Notes: generated by a model from the sequence alone, not told the origin. DNA of 64,000 nucleotides from Polaromonas sp. AET17H-212 (GCF_002379085.1 NZ_NBZW01000002.1:186001-250000), one strand, 5' to 3'. Positions 1 through 9,580 are shown, counted from the first letter of the stretch. Made by a program: numbers and translations.

Positions 1-17
1 ACACTGGAGTTACGAGA

Positions 18-194
18 ATGAGAGTCAAATTTCTTTGGGGTATGGGGGCCTGCCCCCATGTAAGCGAAGCGAAGCTGAACCCGAATGGAGGTGCTGGCGC
101 TGTGACGTTTTCCGTCGCGGGCGCATTGGTCGCACCGGGTTGGCATGTGCCGCGCCTTGAAAAGCAAACGGCTGTTCACCAGGTGCGGGCATGA
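18..194 (+). CDS. small hypothetical protein (58 aa) of the integrative element
   Basis: I do not recognise this protein. The frame opens with an ATG at 18 placed 8 bases after a GGAG ribosome-binding site (6-9) and runs 58 codons to a TGA at 192-194 that overlaps the ATG of the next gene (ATGA at 191-194), the usual sign of translational coupling. The product is small and basic, rich in Gly, Ala and Val, with no clear domain. Bases 42-59 inside it form a perfect 8-bp stem with a 2-base loop (ATGGGGGC/GCCCCCAT). Position upstream of a replication initiator in a small mobile element suggests a phage- or plasmid-type accessory protein, but that is inference. Coding status rests on the start signal and the overlap only. 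Confidence 0.45.
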   Translation: MRVKFLWGMGACPHVSEAKLNPNGGAGAVTFSVAGALVAPGWHVPRLEKQTAVHQVRA

Positions 195-409
195 AGCAGA
201 AGCCGACCATACCTCTACCTGCTGGCCTCGCGCAGCCATACGTGATGGGGATCGCAGACAAGCTGTCTGATGATCCGATGCTTCGCCAGTTGCTCGGGTC
301 ACGCTTCAAAGTCATTGTCAATTACGACACTTCCGCCAAGCGTGTGACCTACTCGTTTCGCTCTCCTGAGGACAACGAACCAGACGACGCCGACGCTAAG
401 GCCGTGTGA
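191..409 (+). CDS. hypothetical protein (72 aa) upstream of rep
   Basis: A 72-residue soluble protein with an acidic tail (residues 58-72 rich in Glu and Asp) and no signal peptide or membrane segment. The ATG at 191 overlaps the stop of the preceding small gene, so the two are probably translated together. I recognise no family. In filamentous-phage-like elements, small regulatory or single-strand-binding proteins often sit just upstream of the replication initiator, which makes such a role possible but unproven. Confidence 0.55.
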   Translation: MKQKPTIPLPAGLAQPYVMGIADKLSDDPMLRQLLGSRFKVIVNYDTSAKRVTYSFRSPEDNEPDDADAKAV

Positions 410-576
410 ATTAGCAACACCGCCTTGACGGTGCATGAGCGGTTCGCATAGCATTGGGGTGCAAATAACGGGTCTGGCGTCCCGGTCACAAAAACGTCCG
501 CCGCGTCATTTCCTCGTTGGGTCTTAGTGCCTGAGGCCGGCAACAGCACCGAATGCTTTTGCGAATCCCTTCAACC

Positions 577-607
577 GGGTTCGCTGCTGCATTGCAAAAG
601 CGAACCC
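577..607. promoter_or_regulatory. hairpin upstream of the replication initiator
   Basis: Bases 577-585 (GGGTTCGCT) and 599-607 (AGCGAACCC) are perfect inverted repeats around a 13-base loop, 17 bases upstream of the rep start. An overlapping alternative pairing exists between GCTTTTGC (554-561) and GCAAAAGC (593-600), so the region can switch between two structures. The spacer 410-576 contains no gene I can support. A double-strand origin or a control element for rep is a reasonable guess; the sequence shows only the symmetry. Confidence 0.4.
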
Positions 608-624
608 AAGAATCTGGAGTTCGC

Positions 625-1764
625 ATGTTTGATTCAAATTCCCAAAATCCTGACAGTAGGCAAAGCTGCGCCATCGGCGGAGGGGGCCCGCTCTGCGGGG
701 ACTCCGCCGATGTGCAGCGCCTGCCCCGTGTAGTAACCACGGGGAGAAAGGTCAAGAAGCCGGTAGCTGTGGATGACGAAACCGGAGAGGCTGTTGAAAT
801 CTTCGCTACTGGTCGAGGCATCAGTGTTACTCGGCATCTGGCAACGGTAGAGTCAGTCTCAAAGTCCATGGCGCTTATCGACGCTGTTGCTTTTTCTGTC
901 GTGCCGCCTGACGAAAAATCGTATGTGTGGGTGCTGCAGGAGATGGCGCAGTTCCTCGACCTGGGCTCTGTTGAGCAACGCAAAGGCCTGTTCGGCTTTC
1001 AGCACTCGGCACGGTTTGGCGATGGCGCTGGAATGATTGCATGGGGCGGTGACAGCCAGCGAGGGCGCGTCTATTTCAGCCTCATGGGCAAGGGCTGCTC
1101 GATGCTCCAGGACTGGCCTGCATTCGCGGTATGGCTCGAAGCGCATAAGGCAGTTATCAAGCGCGCTGACGTTGCCTATGACGACATGGAGGGGGCGCTC
1201 GTCAGCATCGCGTGGGCTGTCGACCAGTATCGGGGGGAAGGCTTCAATGCTGGAGGCCGTAAACCGACGCATACGCTGTTTGGCGACTGGCTGGAGGGGG
1301 AGGCGTCCACCAAGGGTCGAACGCTCGGCATAGGCAACCGGAGCAGCGGCAAATATGCGCGCATCTACGAGAAAGGAAAGCAGCTCGGCGAAGCCTCCAG
1401 CCCATGGACGCGCATCGAGGTCGAGTGGCGTGCGCAGGACCGGTACATTCCTTACGATGTACTCACGCGTCCGGGTCACTATCTGGCGGGCGCTTATCCC
1501 TGCCTTGCCTTCCTCACCGAGGAGCAATCTGTCATCAAGACGATTGCCAAGGGTGGGCAGATCGCCTATGACACGGCAGTTGAAAACGCAAAGCGTCATT
1601 GCGGAAAAACCATCAACCTGATGCTTGACGTTCTCGGCGGTGATTTCGCGGGGGTTGTCGAGAGCCTGCGTCGTCCGGGCTATCCTGCGCGCATTGACGC
1701 CTACAGCTATCACGTCAAACAGAATCCGACGATGCTTGATCGGGAATTGGCGGTGACGTCATGA
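625..1764 (+). CDS. replication initiation factor, Rep_trans-type (filamentous phage/rolling-circle-like)
   Basis: Predicted to start replication of the mobile element, probably as a strand-nicking rolling-circle initiator. The core from about residue 85 (LIDAVAFSVV) through SARFGDGAGMIAWGGD, the KRADVAYDDMEG stretch, RTLGIGNRSSGKYARIYEKG and WTRIEVEWR follows the pattern of the Rep_trans/phage replication initiation factor family (RstA-like): an acidic metal-site stretch followed by a conserved Y-x-K-G segment and a strand with paired Glu. I chose ATG 625 because GGAG at 616-619 lies 5 bases upstream; the frame is open from 553, which would add 24 residues without a ribosome-binding site. 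The first 70 residues include a strong hairpin in the DNA (665-718) and are poorly conserved in appearance. Its stop overlaps the integrase start by ATGA, so the two form one operon. Confidence 0.8.
   Translation: MFDSNSQNPDSRQSCAIGGGGPLCGDSADVQRLPRVVTTGRKVKKPVAVDDETGEAVEIFATGRGISVTRHLATVESVSKSMALIDAVAFSVVPPDEKSYVWVLQEMAQFLDLGSVEQRKGLFGFQHSARFGDGAGMIAWGGDSQRGRVYFSLMGKGCSMLQDWPAFAVWLEAHKAVIKRADVAYDDMEGALVSIAWAVDQYRGEGFNAGGRKPTHTLFGDWLEGEASTKGRTLGIGNRSSGKYARIYEKGKQLGEASSPWTRIEVEWRAQDRYIPYDVLTRPGHYLAGAYPCLAFLTEEQSVIKTIAKGGQIAYDTAVENAKRHCGKTINLMLDVLGGDFAGVVESLRRPGYPARIDAYSYHVKQNPTMLDRELAVTS
665..718. other. strong inverted repeat inside the 5' part of rep
   Basis: ATCGGCGGAG (673-682) is exactly complementary to CTCCGCCGAT (702-711), extended by GCTGC (665-669) against GCAGC (714-718). 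The hairpin lies about 40 bases inside the rep reading frame. It could be the nick-site structure of a rolling-circle origin, or simply a translational control hairpin. No nick motif was identified. Confidence 0.4.
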
Positions 1765-2765
1765 CCCTCTACAAGCGGGAAAAATACTGGTGGGTCAAGT
1801 TCGCGCCGATCAAGGGTGAGCTAAAGCCGTTTTTCAAAAGCACCGGGACAGCCGTCAAGCGCGATGCGCAGAAGTACCACGACAAACTCATGGCCGAACG
1901 GTGGGAACAGGACAAGCTCGGGGTCAAGCCGTGCCACACATGGGACGAAGCTGCCGCCAAGTTCCTGGAGGAAACCAGCCACAAGCGCACGCATGAATGG
2001 GACAAGTCCATGCTGCGCTGGTTCCAACCCCTTCTAGGGGGGAAAGAGTTGGTTGACATCAACCGGGCGTTGCTCGATCAGGTCAGGGTGGTCAGAGGGA
2101 AGGGCGTCAGCACATCCACGGTCAATCGATACATGGCACTGGTGCGAACGATTCTTCGGAAGGCTTGCAACGAGTGGGAGTGGATAGATCGCGCTCCGAA
2201 GGTCGGTATGTTCCGCGACACGGAGGGCAGGATTCGCTCACTGTCACGCGATGAGTTCACCCGCCTGCTGGCTGAGCTGCCGCCACACCTTGCGGATATG
2301 GCTCAGTTTTCCGTTGCTACAGGGTTAAGACAGGCCAACGTGACGCGCTTGCAATGGAAGCAGATCAGCCTTGAGCGTCGTCATTTGTGGGTGGCAGGTA
2401 ACGACCACAAGAACGGCCGGCCGCATTCGGTGCCGTTGAATGAAGCTGCGTTAGATGTGTTGCAGCGGCGGCAGGGTGATCACCTAACGCACGTGTTCAC
2501 CTATGAGGGCAACCCTATTGCCCAGGTCAACACCAAGGCTTGGCGCAATGCGCTCCTACGCGCTGAGATTCACGATTTCCGGTGGCATGACCTGCGGCAT
2601 ACCTTTGCCACTTGGCACAGGGAGGCGGGCACACCTACTCATGAATTACAGCGGCTTGGCGGTTGGAAAACCCAGTCCATGGTTGAACGCTACGCACATG
2701 TGGCGCCTGAGGGACTGCAATATGCGGCTGGCAGACTTGATCGATTGTTTCAGGCGCAAACTTGA
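1761..2765 (+). CDS. tyrosine recombinase / integrase
   Basis: Site-specific recombinase expected to integrate and excise the element at the neighbouring tRNA-Thr gene. The 334-residue length is typical for phage-type integrases. An N-terminal arm/core-binding part covers roughly residues 1-155. The catalytic domain shows Arg190 (ATGLRQANVTRLQW), Lys217 in NDHKNGRPH, the His276-x-x-Arg279 box (WHDLRHTFATW), Trp302 (LGGWKTQ) and the nucleophile Tyr311 (ERYAHV), so the full R-K-H-R-W-Y set is present. It starts by ATGA overlap with rep. It points towards the tRNA gene 680 bases away. Only one end of the element is in the window, so its other attachment site is not visible. Confidence 0.93.
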   Translation: MTLYKREKYWWVKFAPIKGELKPFFKSTGTAVKRDAQKYHDKLMAERWEQDKLGVKPCHTWDEAAAKFLEETSHKRTHEWDKSMLRWFQPLLGGKELVDINRALLDQVRVVRGKGVSTSTVNRYMALVRTILRKACNEWEWIDRAPKVGMFRDTEGRIRSLSRDEFTRLLAELPPHLADMAQFSVATGLRQANVTRLQWKQISLERRHLWVAGNDHKNGRPHSVPLNEAALDVLQRRQGDHLTHVFTYEGNPIAQVNTKAWRNALLRAEIHDFRWHDLRHTFATWHREAGTPTHELQRLGGWKTQSMVERYAHVAPEGLQYAAGRLDRLFQAQT

Positions 2766-2821
2766 TCGCGCTAGCCGACTGCGAGAGTGAATGCTACATT
2801 CAGCAAAAACCGGGAGTGATG

Positions 2822-3340
2822 ATGGCTAAAAACAGCAACTATTTGGTCAGATTGGTAAAGCAAATATTCATTTTGATCTTTAGGGTGATCGCCGCCATCA
2901 TCGCTCCCAGTGACCCCAAAGAAGTCCAGCGTAAACGCCCTCGCACGGTTGAACCACCGACTGCAGGGGATGCCCCTTATGTCTGGCCTAAGTTGGATGA
3001 ATGTGAATTTGAAATCGTCGGCGAGTCGAACTACCAAAACGCGATAAAGCGGTTAGCAGGTGATCACGGAAGCAATTCATCCTCCGCAGAATTTCGCGCC
3101 ATGCTCATTCCTGAGGACAATCCACACGATCACTTGGCAGTGCGTGTCGACGGTGAGGGTGTCGGCACCGTAGGGTATATGGCGAAGGAGGACGCTCGCA
3201 GCTTTAGGCGTCGTCTTGCGGCAAAAAAATTGGGCGATTCGGTAACGCTCTGTTCGGCCGAAGTCACAGGAGGCGGCACTGCGAGAAATGGGAACAAGTT
3301 GTCCTATGGCGTTCGCTTGGCCATAAAGCCGTTTGAATAG
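2822..3340 (+). CDS. membrane-anchored HIRAN-domain protein
   Basis: The C-terminal ~110 residues (FEIVGESNYQNAIKRLAG ... LIPEDNPHDHLAVRV ... VGTVGYMAKEDARSF) match the pattern of HIRAN domains, which in known proteins bind DNA 3' ends or sit in replication/repair helicases. The N-terminus is different: residues about 6-30 (YLVRLVKQIFILIFRVIAAIIA) are hydrophobic with interspersed basic residues and look like a membrane anchor, followed by a basic linker. The chosen ATG at 2822 follows GGGAG (2812-2816) by 5 bases; an adjacent ATG lies at 2819, and a frame extending back to a TTG at 2762 lacks a start signal. Base composition is lower in GC than the chromosome. It is likely cargo or a maintenance gene of the integrative element; a role in element replication or defence is inference. 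Confidence 0.65.
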   Translation: MAKNSNYLVRLVKQIFILIFRVIAAIIAPSDPKEVQRKRPRTVEPPTAGDAPYVWPKLDECEFEIVGESNYQNAIKRLAGDHGSNSSSAEFRAMLIPEDNPHDHLAVRVDGEGVGTVGYMAKEDARSFRRRLAAKKLGDSVTLCSAEVTGGGTARNGNKLSYGVRLAIKPFE

Positions 3341-3404
3341 AACTGCTTGTCCAAATGGCGTTTAGCGCCAATAATGAATGTGGGTTACGCGTTGGTTACA
3401 TGAA

Positions 3405-3438
3405 GAAGCCCCCTAACCATGACAGCTAGGGGGCCTTC
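3405..3438. terminator. hairpin between the integrative element and tRNA-Thr
   Basis: GCCCCCTAA and the complementary GCTAGGGGGC face each other across an 8-base loop between the HIRAN gene and the 3' end of the leftward tRNA gene, with CTTC/GAAG flanks. It can end transcription from either side. It abuts the presumed attachment site. Confidence 0.6.
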
Positions 3439-3441
3439 ATT

Positions 3442-3517
3442 TGGTGCCGGAGAGATGAATCGAACACCCGACCTTCTCATTACGAATGAGCTGCTCTACC
3501 GACTGAGCTACACCGGC
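3442..3517 (-). tRNA. thrW-like: tRNA-Thr (anticodon CGT)
   Basis: On the minus strand the gene begins GCCGGTGTAGCTCAG and ends with the T-arm GGTGTTCGATTC and an encoded CCA (3442-3444). The acceptor stem GCCGGTG pairs with the 3' side, the D-arm is canonical, and the anticodon loop TTCGTAA presents CGT. Length is 76 bases including CCA. The integrase-bearing element ends a few dozen bases past its 3' end, the standard position for a tRNA used as attachment site. Confidence 0.95.
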
Positions 3518-3539
3518 GAATTCTGAATTACAGCCTTCG

Positions 3540-3545
3540 ATTATA
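3540..3545 (-). promoter_or_regulatory. -10 box of the tRNA-Thr promoter
   Basis: A perfect TATAAT on the minus strand lies 22 bases before the tRNA start. The expected -35 position (about 3562-3568) is not near consensus, so only the -10 is claimed. Confidence 0.5.
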
Positions 3546-3943
3546 GCCGGGCAGAATTCACTGGCTGATCGCTGGTGAGTCGTCCCGCTAACTGGCGCCG
3601 AAAATCCGGGCCGCCAGTCAGCAATCGCAAAACAGAACGTGCGCTGTGCAGGAAGCCGTGGTGTGCATGCGCCTGGAATTCGGTCTTCCCGCACGGAGCC
3701 TTTAGTGCCCGGAATTCAGAAGATCATGCATGCCGTCACCTGGCCGGCCTCATGAACCGCAGTGGCTTCCCCAAGCCCGCGGTTACGTCTGGTCGCATCA
3801 GCGGGTTATTCCCGGTATCACTCCGGGCGCTGTTGGTTATGCTGTTACATCAATGAGGTGAGGCGGGCTTGTTTCTTGCTAACGGGGTTCACGAGGCCAA
3901 TCTTTCCTTAATTCCATTCAGCAATCCTTCAGGAGAATTCCAG
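3546..3943. other. intergenic region between tRNA-Thr and the peptide transporter operon
   Basis: About 400 bases without a gene I can support. The short frames seen here lack start signals. The promoter of the rightward operon should lie in this stretch, but I see no convincing sigma-70 boxes. AGGAG at 3931-3935 is the ribosome-binding site of the next gene. Confidence 0.5.
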
Positions 3944-5545
3944 ATGCCCGTCAACTCCGCTGTCCGACCGAGCATGCGTCGCGGGGTGATGACCGCCGCA
4001 ATGGCCGCCATCACCGTATTGTCGAGCGGAGCTTATGCCCGCGACCTCGTTGTGGCGCTCAAGACCGAGCCGACCTCCATGGACCCGCAGTACCACGCCC
4101 TCACGCCCAACATCCAGCTGTCGCAAACGTTGTTCGATGGCCTGGTGTGTGCCGATGCTGACCTGGCCATCAAGCCCTGCCTGGCAGAGTCGTGGACGGC
4201 CAGTGGCAAGAGCTGGACTTTCAAGTTGCGGCCCAATGTGAAATTCTCGGATGGTTCGCCGCTCACCGCTGCAGACGTGGTCTTCACGCTGGACCGTGTG
4301 GCCAAGGTGCCCAACAGCCCTTCGTCATTCAAGGTGTACCTGCAAAAGGTGGAGAAGGTGGAGGCGGTTGATCCGCTCACGGTGCGCATCACCACGTCCG
4401 AGCCTTACCCGTTGCTGGCGATCAACATGGTGGGTCTGCCCATCATGTCGGCCAAGGCGGCGGCCGGCCCGGCGGCTGAAGGCAAGACCACCACCGAGCT
4501 GAATTCCGGCAGCGGTCTGGTGGGCGCAGGCCCCTACCGTTTTGTCTCCTGGAAGCGAGGCAGCGAAATCATCTTCGAACGCAACCCGCATTACTGGGGC
4601 CCGGCCCCCGCCTGGGACAAGGTGATTTATCGACCCATCAGCAATCCCGCCGCGCGTGTGGCGGCCTTGCTGGCCGGCGACGTGGACCTGGTCGAAGACC
4701 CGCCCACCGATGACCTTGAGCGCCTGCAAAAGGACCCCAAACTGACGGTGGAAACCAAGGCGTCCAACCGTGTGATCTACGTGGCGCTCGACCAGAACGG
4801 CGACAAGACGCCGGGTATCGAAGGCACCAACGGCAAGAATCCGCTGCTCGACAAGCGCGTGCGCGAAGCCCTGTCGCTGGCCATCGACCGGCAGGCCCTG
4901 GTGGCCCGCATCATGGGTGGTGTGGGCACGCCGGCCGCCCAGCTTCTGCCTTACCCGATGTTTGGCGCCAGCAAGAGCCTGGTGACGCCGGCCAAGGTCA
5001 ACACCGACAAGGCCAAGGCCCTGCTGAAGGATGCCGGCTACCCCAATGGCTTCACCATGGTGCTGGGCTCGCCGAACGGCCGCTACATCAACGACAGCAA
5101 GGTTGCGCAGACGCTGGCCTCCATGTGGACACGCGTGGGTGTCAAGACCACCATCGATTCCAACGCACCGGCCGTGTTCTTCAAGAACCGCGATGCCCAT
5201 GCCTACAGCGCCTACATGGCAGGGTGGGGCACGTCCACGGGTGAAATGTCCAACACGCTCAACTCCCTGCTGGTCACCCCCAACAAGGAAAAAGGGCAGG
5301 GCACCACCAACCGCAGCCGCTACTCCAACCCTGAAATGGACAAGCTGGTCGCCGAGTCGGCCAACCAGATGGACGATGCCCAGCGCGCCGCCACCCTGGC
5401 CAAGGCCAGTGAGGTCGCCATGGCCGACTTCGCCATGCTGCCCATTCACTTTGAGCATTCGGTGTGGGCCATGAAGAAGGGCATCAGTTTCAAGGGTCGT
5501 GCTGACCAGCAGACCATGGTGCAGTACGCCACCGTCGTCAAGTAA
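3944..5545 (+). CDS. dppA-like: peptide ABC transporter, periplasmic substrate-binding protein (SBP_bac_5 family)
   Basis: Binds peptides or related solutes in the periplasm and delivers them to the DppBC channel. The mature protein opens with RDLVVALKTEPTSMDPQYH, the typical start of family-5 binding proteins, and carries LAESWTASGKSWTFKLRPNVKFSDGSPLTAADV, the family signature region. A signal peptide covers about residues 1-32 (basic start, hydrophobic core, SGAYA cleavage). ATG 3944 is chosen because AGGAG (3931-3935) sits 8 bases upstream and the signal peptide begins there; the frame extends 25 codons further upstream without support. At 533 residues it is a normal length. First gene of a seven-gene operon. 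Substrate cannot be read from sequence; the downstream amidohydrolases suggest N-acylated amino acids or peptides. Confidence 0.93.
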   Translation: MPVNSAVRPSMRRGVMTAAMAAITVLSSGAYARDLVVALKTEPTSMDPQYHALTPNIQLSQTLFDGLVCADADLAIKPCLAESWTASGKSWTFKLRPNVKFSDGSPLTAADVVFTLDRVAKVPNSPSSFKVYLQKVEKVEAVDPLTVRITTSEPYPLLAINMVGLPIMSAKAAAGPAAEGKTTTELNSGSGLVGAGPYRFVSWKRGSEIIFERNPHYWGPAPAWDKVIYRPISNPAARVAALLAGDVDLVEDPPTDDLERLQKDPKLTVETKASNRVIYVALDQNGDKTPGIEGTNGKNPLLDKRVREALSLAIDRQALVARIMGGVGTPAAQLLPYPMFGASKSLVTPAKVNTDKAKALLKDAGYPNGFTMVLGSPNGRYINDSKVAQTLASMWTRVGVKTTIDSNAPAVFFKNRDAHAYSAYMAGWGTSTGEMSNTLNSLLVTPNKEKGQGTTNRSRYSNPEMDKLVAESANQMDDAQRAATLAKASEVAMADFAMLPIHFEHSVWAMKKGISFKGRADQQTMVQYATVVK

Positions 5546-5602
5546 GCCCCGGCTACCCCGCAACCCGCAAGCCCGCCGCCCCGGTGGCGGGCCATTCAAT
5601 CC

Positions 5603-6580
5603 ATGCTTGCTTTTATCATTCGCCGCCTGCTTCAGGCCCTGCTGGTCATGGCCGTGATGTCGGGCCTGGTTTTCGTCGGGCTTTATGTGGTGGGCGACCC
5701 GGTCTCCATGATGGCCAGCCCCGAAGCGACGGAGCTGGAGCGCGACGCCATCCGGGCCAACTTTGGCCTCGACAAACCCTTGCTGGAACAATATGCCATC
5801 TTCATGTCGCACGCCGTGCGGTTTGACTTTGGCAAGAGCTTCCTCACTGGGCAGTCGGCCATGGGCCTCATTCTGGAGCGCATGCCGGCCACACTGGAGC
5901 TGGCGGTGGTGGCGATGACGCTGGCCGGACTGGTGGGTGTGCCCCTGGGCATCTGGGCCGGCTTGCGCCCTGACGCACTGAGCACGCGTGGCATCATGAC
6001 CGGCTCGGTGCTGGGTTTTTCGCTGCCCAACTTCTGGGTGGGCCTGATGCTGATCATGGTATTTGCCGTGTACCTGGGCTGGGTGCCAGCCAGCGGCCGC
6101 GGCAAGACGGTCATGCTGGGCCCGCTCGACCTCAGCGTGCTGACGCTCGATGGTTGGAGTCGCCTCATCCTGCCGGCCTGCACCATCGCCATGGCCAAGG
6201 CGGCGCTGATCATCCGCGTCACCCGGGCCGCCACGCGCGAGGCGCTGCCCATGGACTACATCAAGTTTGCCCGTGCCAAGGGCCTGGCCTGGAGCCGCAT
6301 CCTGCGCGTGCACCTGCTCAAGAACATCCTGATTCCCATCGTCACCGTGTTCGGGCTGGAGTTTGGCCAGGTGGTGGCGTTTGCGGTGGTGACCGAAACC
6401 ATTTTTGCCTGGCCGGGCATGGGCAAGCTGCTGCTGGATTCCATCATCACGCTGGACCGGCCGGTGGTGGTGGCCTACCTGATCCTTATCGTCTTCTTCC
6501 TGGTCATGCTGAACCTCGTGACCGACATCCTTTATTCGGTGCTCGACCCGCGCGTGCGCCTGCAGGCAGCCAAGGCATGA
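5603..6580 (+). CDS. dppB-like: peptide ABC transporter permease (DppB-type)
   Basis: One of two inner-membrane permeases forming the import channel. The 325-residue protein has about six hydrophobic segments beginning right at the N-terminus (LAFIIRRLLQALLVMAVMSGLVFVGLYVV) and the cytoplasmic EAA loop EALPMDYIKFARAKGL, which contacts the ATPases. The segment DFGKSFLTGQ after the first periplasmic stretch is typical of DppB. It follows the binding-protein gene by 57 bases and overlaps the next permease gene by ATGA (6577-6580). Confidence 0.93.
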   Translation: MLAFIIRRLLQALLVMAVMSGLVFVGLYVVGDPVSMMASPEATELERDAIRANFGLDKPLLEQYAIFMSHAVRFDFGKSFLTGQSAMGLILERMPATLELAVVAMTLAGLVGVPLGIWAGLRPDALSTRGIMTGSVLGFSLPNFWVGLMLIMVFAVYLGWVPASGRGKTVMLGPLDLSVLTLDGWSRLILPACTIAMAKAALIIRVTRAATREALPMDYIKFARAKGLAWSRILRVHLLKNILIPIVTVFGLEFGQVVAFAVVTETIFAWPGMGKLLLDSIITLDRPVVVAYLILIVFFLVMLNLVTDILYSVLDPRVRLQAAKA

Positions 6581-7506
6581 CTACCCTGACGCCCCCCACC
6601 GTGGTGATTGACCCCACGCCGCTACCGCCCCCTGAAACGCCGTGGCAGCGCCTGCGCCGCGAGTTTTTTGCCAACAAGCTCGCGGTGATCGGCCTGGTGC
6701 TCCTGCTGCTTGCCATTGGGGTGGCCGTGTTCGCCCCGTGGATATCGCCGCAGAACCCGTACGACATCGGCAAGCTCGACATTTTTGATTCCAAGCTGCC
6801 ACCGGGCAGCAAGGACGCCGCCGGCACCATGACCTACTGGCTGGGCACCGACAGCCAGGCGCGCGACCTGCTCTCGGCCATTTTCTACGGCCTGCGCACC
6901 AGCCTGATGGTGGGCGGCATCTCGGTGGCTGCGGCGCTGGTCATTGGCAGCATCGTGGGGCTGGCGGCTGCATACTTTGGCGGCTGGGTGGATGCGCTGC
7001 TGATGCGCATCGTCGACATCCAGCTTTCTTTCCCCTCCATCCTGGTGGCGCTGATCCTGCTGGCCATCCTGGGCAAAGGGGTGGACAAGGTCATCCTCGC
7101 GCTGGTCATTGTGCAATGGGCCTACTTTGCACGCGCCGCACGTGGCGCGGCGCTGGTGGAGCGCGCCAAGGAGTATGTGGAGGCCGCGCAATGCATGGCG
7201 CTGGGTTCGCCGCGCATCCTGCTGCGCCACATGCTGCCCAACTGCCTGCCACCGCTGATCGTGATCGCCACCATCGATCTGGCCCACGCCATTGCGCTGG
7301 AATCCACGCTGTCGTTTCTGGGCGTGGGTGTGCCGGTGACCGAGCCTTCGCTGGGGATGCTGATTGCCAACGGTTTTGAGTTCATGCTCAGCGGCCACTA
7401 CTGGATTTCGTTCTTCCCGGGCATAGCACTGGCCTTGGCCATCGTCGGCATCAACCTGGTGGGCGACCATTTGCGCGACATCCTCAACCCGCACAACGCA
7501 CATTGA
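6577..7506 (+). CDS. dppC-like: peptide ABC transporter permease (DppC-type)
   Basis: Second channel-forming permease, 309 residues. It has the DppC features: an N-terminal OppC-type segment (PWQRLRREFFANKLAVIG), the YWLGTDSQARDLLS signature after the first membrane span, and the EAA loop EYVEAAQCMALGSPRIL. The ATG at 6577 overlaps the dppB-like stop; the reading frame itself is open much further upstream, inside dppB-like, but there it is only a shadow. Followed directly by the two ATPase genes. Confidence 0.93.
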   Translation: MTTLTPPTVVIDPTPLPPPETPWQRLRREFFANKLAVIGLVLLLLAIGVAVFAPWISPQNPYDIGKLDIFDSKLPPGSKDAAGTMTYWLGTDSQARDLLSAIFYGLRTSLMVGGISVAAALVIGSIVGLAAAYFGGWVDALLMRIVDIQLSFPSILVALILLAILGKGVDKVILALVIVQWAYFARAARGAALVERAKEYVEAAQCMALGSPRILLRHMLPNCLPPLIVIATIDLAHAIALESTLSFLGVGVPVTEPSLGMLIANGFEFMLSGHYWISFFPGIALALAIVGINLVGDHLRDILNPHNAH

Positions 7507-7520
7507 GCGCGCAGCCAACC

Positions 7521-8498
7521 ATGGACGATTCACGCAGCACACCGGTCTTGCAGATCAGCGGCCTGCAAACCCATTTTTTCACGCATGGCGGTGTGGTCAA
7601 GGCCGTGGACGGGGTTGATCTGCAGGTCAACGCCGGCGAAATTCTCGGGCTGGTCGGCGAGTCCGGCTCAGGCAAGAGCATCACCGGGTTTTCAATCATT
7701 GGCCTGATTGACCCGCCGGGCCGCATCGCGGGCGGGCACATCCGCTACCTGGGTGAAGATCTGGTGGGCGCTTCCGAGAAACGCCTGCAGCAGCTGCGCG
7801 GCAAGGAGATCGCCATGATCTTCCAGGACCCGATGATGACGCTCAACCCGGTGTTGCGGGTGGACACCCAGATGGTCGAGGCCATTCACGCGCATGAGAA
7901 AGTCAGCCCGGCCTCCGCCCGAGCGCGCGCTCAGGATGCGCTGGCCATGGTGGGCATCCCGTCGCCGGCCGAACGCCTGTTGTCCTACCCGCACCAGTTG
8001 TCGGGCGGCATGCGCCAGCGTGTGGCCATTGCAATTGCGCTGTTGAACCAGCCCAAGCTCATCATTGCCGACGAGCCCACCACCGCGCTCGACGTCACCA
8101 TTCAGGCGCAGATCCTGTATGAGGTGCAAAAGCTCTGCCGCGAAACCGGCACGGCCATGATCTGGATCACCCACGATCTGGCGGTGGTGTCCGGCCTGGC
8201 GGACCGCATCGCCGTCATGTATGCCGGCCGGATTGTGGAGAGCGGCGCCACGGCAGACGTGGTGCACCGTCCCTCGCACCCCTACACGCAAGGGCTGATC
8301 AACTCCATTCCCACGCGCGCCACGCACGGCAGCCTGTTGCGGCAGATTCCGGGCATGACGCCGTCGCTGCTGCAACTGCCGCAAGGCTGCGCCTTCAGGC
8401 CGCGCTGCGGTTACGCCACCGACCAGTGCCTGACCGTGCCGCAGCCCACCGAAGCCGCGCATCACAAGACCGTCCGCTGCTGGCACGCGCTTGCCTGA
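7521..8498 (+). CDS. dppD-like: peptide ABC transporter ATP-binding protein (DppD-type)
   Basis: Energises peptide import together with the next gene product. Visible motifs are Walker [10 protein letters not shown]-loop in [12 protein letters not shown], signature LSGGMRQRV, Walker [14 protein letters not shown] and H-switch WITHDLAVV. The C-terminal extension with the Cys-containing [14 protein letters not shown] is the oligopeptide-transporter C-terminal region that often binds a cofactor. Start is uncertain: ATG at 7521, or a TTG at 7503 that overlaps the stop of the permease gene (TTGA). Neither has a good ribosome-binding site; with TTG the protein is 331 instead of 325 residues. Confidence 0.93.
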   Translation: MDDSRSTPVLQISGLQTHFFTHGGVVKAVDGVDLQVNAGEILGLVGESGSGKSITGFSIIGLIDPPGRIAGGHIRYLGEDLVGASEKRLQQLRGKEIAMIFQDPMMTLNPVLRVDTQMVEAIHAHEKVSPASARARAQDALAMVGIPSPAERLLSYPHQLSGGMRQRVAIAIALLNQPKLIIADEPTTALDVTIQAQILYEVQKLCRETGTAMIWITHDLAVVSGLADRIAVMYAGRIVESGATADVVHRPSHPYTQGLINSIPTRATHGSLLRQIPGMTPSLLQLPQGCAFRPRCGYATDQCLTVPQPTEAAHHKTVRCWHALA

Positions 8499-8518
8499 AT
8501 GGCCTGAACGTCACCTGA

Positions 8519-9576
<1,058 letters not shown>

Positions 9577-9580
<4 letters not shown>

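Noticed and set aside
4325-6313. 662-residue minus-strand frame opposite the dppA/dppB-like genes
   Set aside because: His/Gly/Gln-rich translation with no domain, fully opposite two clear transporter genes; a high-GC shadow.
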